A stretch of 7,422 nt of DNA from CAZBPZ01 sp964493955 (GTDB lineage: Bacteria; Chloroflexota; Dehalococcoidia; Dehalococcoidales; Fen-1064), in assembly GCA_964493955.1 (NCBI GenBank), contig CAZBPZ010000075.1, positions 1 to 7,422 on the forward strand, given 5' to 3'. Every line of letters begins with the position of its first letter. Within the stretch, counting starts at the first letter, position 1. Below the pieces are notes generated by a model, which was not told the origin of the DNA, searched no databases, and saw only the letters and a program-made list of their open reading frames with translations. Positions 6,701-7,422 of the stretch are shown here, one piece after another. The position numbers and the translations under genes are program-made.

Positions 6701-7207
6701 ACCCAGCTGCTGGCGGCGGCGGTGGAGAAGCTGAAGGCCAGGGCGGCCGGCCGGCCGGAGCCGGCCCGGCGGCCCGATTTACCGCTCCCCATCGTTGACC
6801 TCCGCCTGCGGGCGCACATCCCGGAACACTACGTTGCCGACCAGGCGACACGGCTGGAGCTGTACCAGCAGATGGCGTCCTTTGACAGGCCGGAGCAGGT
6901 GGAGCAGATGGCGGCCGGCCTGCGCGACCGCTTCGGGCCGGTACCGGCGGCGGTGGAGGAGCTCCTCTTCGGCCTGCGGGTGAAGGTACTGGCGGCGCGG
7001 GCCGGGGTGGAATCGGTCACGCTGGAGGGCGGCGAGGTTGTGCTGAGGCTGGCGGATGGGCTACGCTTTGACGGGAGGCGGCTGGCGCCGGCACTGGGGC
7101 CGGGGGTGAAGCTGGGGCGCACCCAGCTCAGGCTCAGCCGGAGGCAGCTCGGCCGCGGGTGGCGCCGGGTGCTGGAGGAAGTGCTGCGCCTCTCGGAGCT
7201 TGCCTGA
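3704..7207 (+). CDS. mfd: Transcription-repair coupling factor Mfd
   Basis: A cytosolic ATP-driven translocase that pushes RNA polymerase off lesions and recruits UvrA for nucleotide excision repair. At 1167 residues it is full length. The N-terminal UvrB-like, UvrA-binding region has GYRIEPTVEVPG and RRGGILDVYPP (184-194) without a working ATP site. The RNA-polymerase-interacting CarD-like domain spans about 490-557 (IRPGDYVVHVEHG through VPVDQMDRVTRYVG). The RecG-like motor shows Walker A GDVGYGKT (652-659, Lys658), the Walker B box DEEQ (753-756), LSATPIPRT from 778 and motif VI QLRGRVGR (922-929). The translocation (TRG) motif begins ELGAGFGIAMRDLEIRG at 962. A Pro/Ala/Arg linker leads to the C-terminal autoinhibitory domain. 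All key residues look intact. ATG 3704 was chosen; a TTG at 3695 would add three residues but sits only 3 nt from AGGGG. A small membrane gene follows 9 nt after the stop, probably in the same operon. Confidence 0.98.
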   Translation: MQTPDLRVLLELCDEIPAFRALRDRLRAGQAGQRLGVLEAARPFLVAALHRGLHRPLLVVTPRSEDARRFYEQLLGWCGEGGVWLYPEPDTLPYERVAVDGPGEVERLRVLAALAGRVGGDAPPLVVASAAALLSRTAPRDRFAGSFHTVRVGSRADPLRLLRRWQRLGYRIEPTVEVPGSAGRRGGILDVYPPTADRPLRLEFFGDTVESIRCFDPATQRSEQAVDSATIGPATELLVPLLLEPAELEAVLGSLDLAGCNPGCREQFEQDLALLRGRQLPAAAHLYAPLFPQDSLFDYLPGGTLLVIDDRRRLGAAVAELEDRLAELRASREERGELPPGFPCPYLTRDEFHREVEGRQPLELVAWEQPGEDDSGRLDFAAAMTCAGRLPAFVARMKQVVARGERAIIVTLQADRLSELLAEADIIAAPLRRLRRVPPKGSVTLVHGLLEGGWVLGGTTHLLTDAEVFGITKHRPRLRRQPVPHRRLALDIRPGDYVVHVEHGIAEFVGFQKMAPDGHGGAAGGDGQKEFLVLRYAAGDRLYVPVDQMDRVTRYVGAQGERPPVLSRLGTQEWHRTKQKVRESVEALAEDLLNLYAARQVVPGHAFSPDSVWQHEMEASFPYVETPDQIEVQRHVKADMERPRPMDRLVCGDVGYGKTEVAVRAAFKAVMDGKQVAVLVPTTVLAQQHYYTFRERLAAFPVVVEMLSRFRSEREQAAILAGLASGRVDICIGTHRLLQKDVRFKDLGLLIIDEEQRFGVAHKEYLKQMRREVDVLTLSATPIPRTLHMALTGVRDMSTMETPPEERLPVKTYVAEYDDRLVREAIIREMERNGQVFFVHNRVQSIPLVAARLAAIVPEARIGIAHGQMPEEELERVTADFIRGRYDVLLCTTIIESGLDMPNVNTLIVNRADRFGLTQLYQLRGRVGRGARLAYAYFLYDRGQRLSRVAEQRLRTIYEATELGAGFGIAMRDLEIRGAGTLLGTRQSGHISAVGFNLYTQLLAAAVEKLKARAAGRPEPARRPDLPLPIVDLRLRAHIPEHYVADQATRLELYQQMASFDRPEQVEQMAAGLRDRFGPVPAAVEELLFGLRVKVLAARAGVESVTLEGGEVVLRLADGLRFDGRRLAPALGPGVKLGRTQLRLSRRQLGRGWRRVLEEVLRLSELA
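4153..4178 (+). repeat. Perfect 10-bp inverted repeat inside mfd
   Basis: GAGGGTCGGC (4153-4162) and GCCGACCCTC (4169-4178) are exact reverse complements with a 6-nt loop (AGCCGG). The repeat lies in codons for VRVGSRADPL in the UvrB-like N-terminal region. It may be a chance outcome of high GC or a structured mRNA element; no T-run follows. Confidence 0.6.
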
Positions 7208-7216
7208 GGTGGAAGG

Positions 7217-7422
7217 TTGAACGACACGGTCCTGGACGTGCTGCGGTGGGTGGGGATTGTGCTGGCGGGTGGCTTCGTGGGCTACTTCGGGCGCTATCTG
7301 GCGGTGCTGCTGATAGAAAGGTGGCGCCGCCGCCGGGGCGGGGCCCCGGATGAACCCCGGGGTGCACCCCCACCGCTGGACCCGGCCGCCGCGGCCGCGG
7401 CCAAGGCTGCCAAGAAGCGGGC
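7217..7422 (+). CDS. Small single-span membrane protein of unknown function, partial at right edge
   Basis: From TTG at 7217, 68 codons are visible and open to the window end. GAGG at 7206-7209, overlapping the mfd stop, is 7 nt upstream, a good ribosome-site spacing that supports this start; a GTG at 7238 is the next choice. The protein begins MNDTVLDVLRWVGIVLAGG and has one hydrophobic helix at about residues 9-33. Next come a cluster of arginines (WRRRRGG), a Pro-rich stretch, then a run of alanines and lysines (DPAAAAAAKAAKKR). By the positive-inside rule the tail would be cytoplasmic. I do not recognise a named family. The 9-nt spacing from mfd suggests co-transcription, but no functional link to repair can be inferred. 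Confidence 0.75.
   Translation, partial: MNDTVLDVLRWVGIVLAGGFVGYFGRYLAVLLIERWRRRRGGAPDEPRGAPPPLDPAAAAAAKAAKKR

Noticed and set aside
6744..6775. Dense GGCCGGCC palindromes near the end of mfd
   Set aside because: They encode the Ala/Gly/Arg/Pro linker before the C-terminal domain and are expected from codon bias; arms are short and overlapping.
1..7422. tRNA, rRNA, CRISPR arrays, insertion sequences or a known riboswitch
   Set aside because: No cloverleaf, rRNA core sequence, regularly spaced repeat array, transposase or terminal inverted repeats were seen on either strand.

Overview
This is a GC-rich bacterial window (most coding stretches look about 62-70% G+C by eye). Gene content is mainly housekeeping: glutamate 5-kinase (proB), an MFS exporter and the transcription-repair coupling factor Mfd. 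Mfd is a bacterial protein, so this is not archaeal. A ten-N gap at 3568-3577, flanked by two diverged versions of the same short sequence, suggests a scaffold assembled from a metagenome or a mixed population. Very high GC, GTG/TTG starts and GC-rich intergenic hairpins would fit a Chloroflexota/Dehalococcoidia-like genome, but no marker fixes the lineage and this is only a guess.

Layout. On the minus strand, 1-781 holds the N-terminal 260 residues of a DNA N6/N4 methyltransferase that runs off the left edge. The 112 bp between it and proB (782-893) carry two strong GC hairpins and no gene. proB (minus, 894-2030) is complete and ends in a PUA domain. A short divergent region (2031-2119) has an extended -10 promoter for proB and a 15-bp dyad. 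On the plus strand, an MFS drug/H+ antiporter-like gene (2120-3307) overlaps by ATGA with a small membrane-protein gene that looks like DUF4491. That small gene is frameshifted and interrupted by the scaffold gap. Next come a good candidate promoter (3623-3651), a 5'-terminal leader hairpin (3661-3686) and full-length mfd (3704-7207). Nine bases later a small single-span membrane protein begins at a TTG and runs off the right edge.

How the genes relate. Three transcription units are likely: proB leftward, possibly reading into the methyltransferase; MFS plus DUF4491 rightward, translationally coupled; and mfd plus the small membrane gene rightward. proB lacks an adjacent proA in the window; the methyltransferase occupies the downstream slot. 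The latter half of the visible methyltransferase is clearly less GC-rich than its first half, hinting at recombination or transfer.

I found no clear new biological system. The points most worth a second look are the gap and duplicated 60-mer at the end of the DUF4491 gene, the interchangeable hairpin/Shine-Dalgarno arrangement before the methyltransferase, the composition break inside the methyltransferase, and the mfd leader hairpin that would lie at the very 5' end of its transcript.
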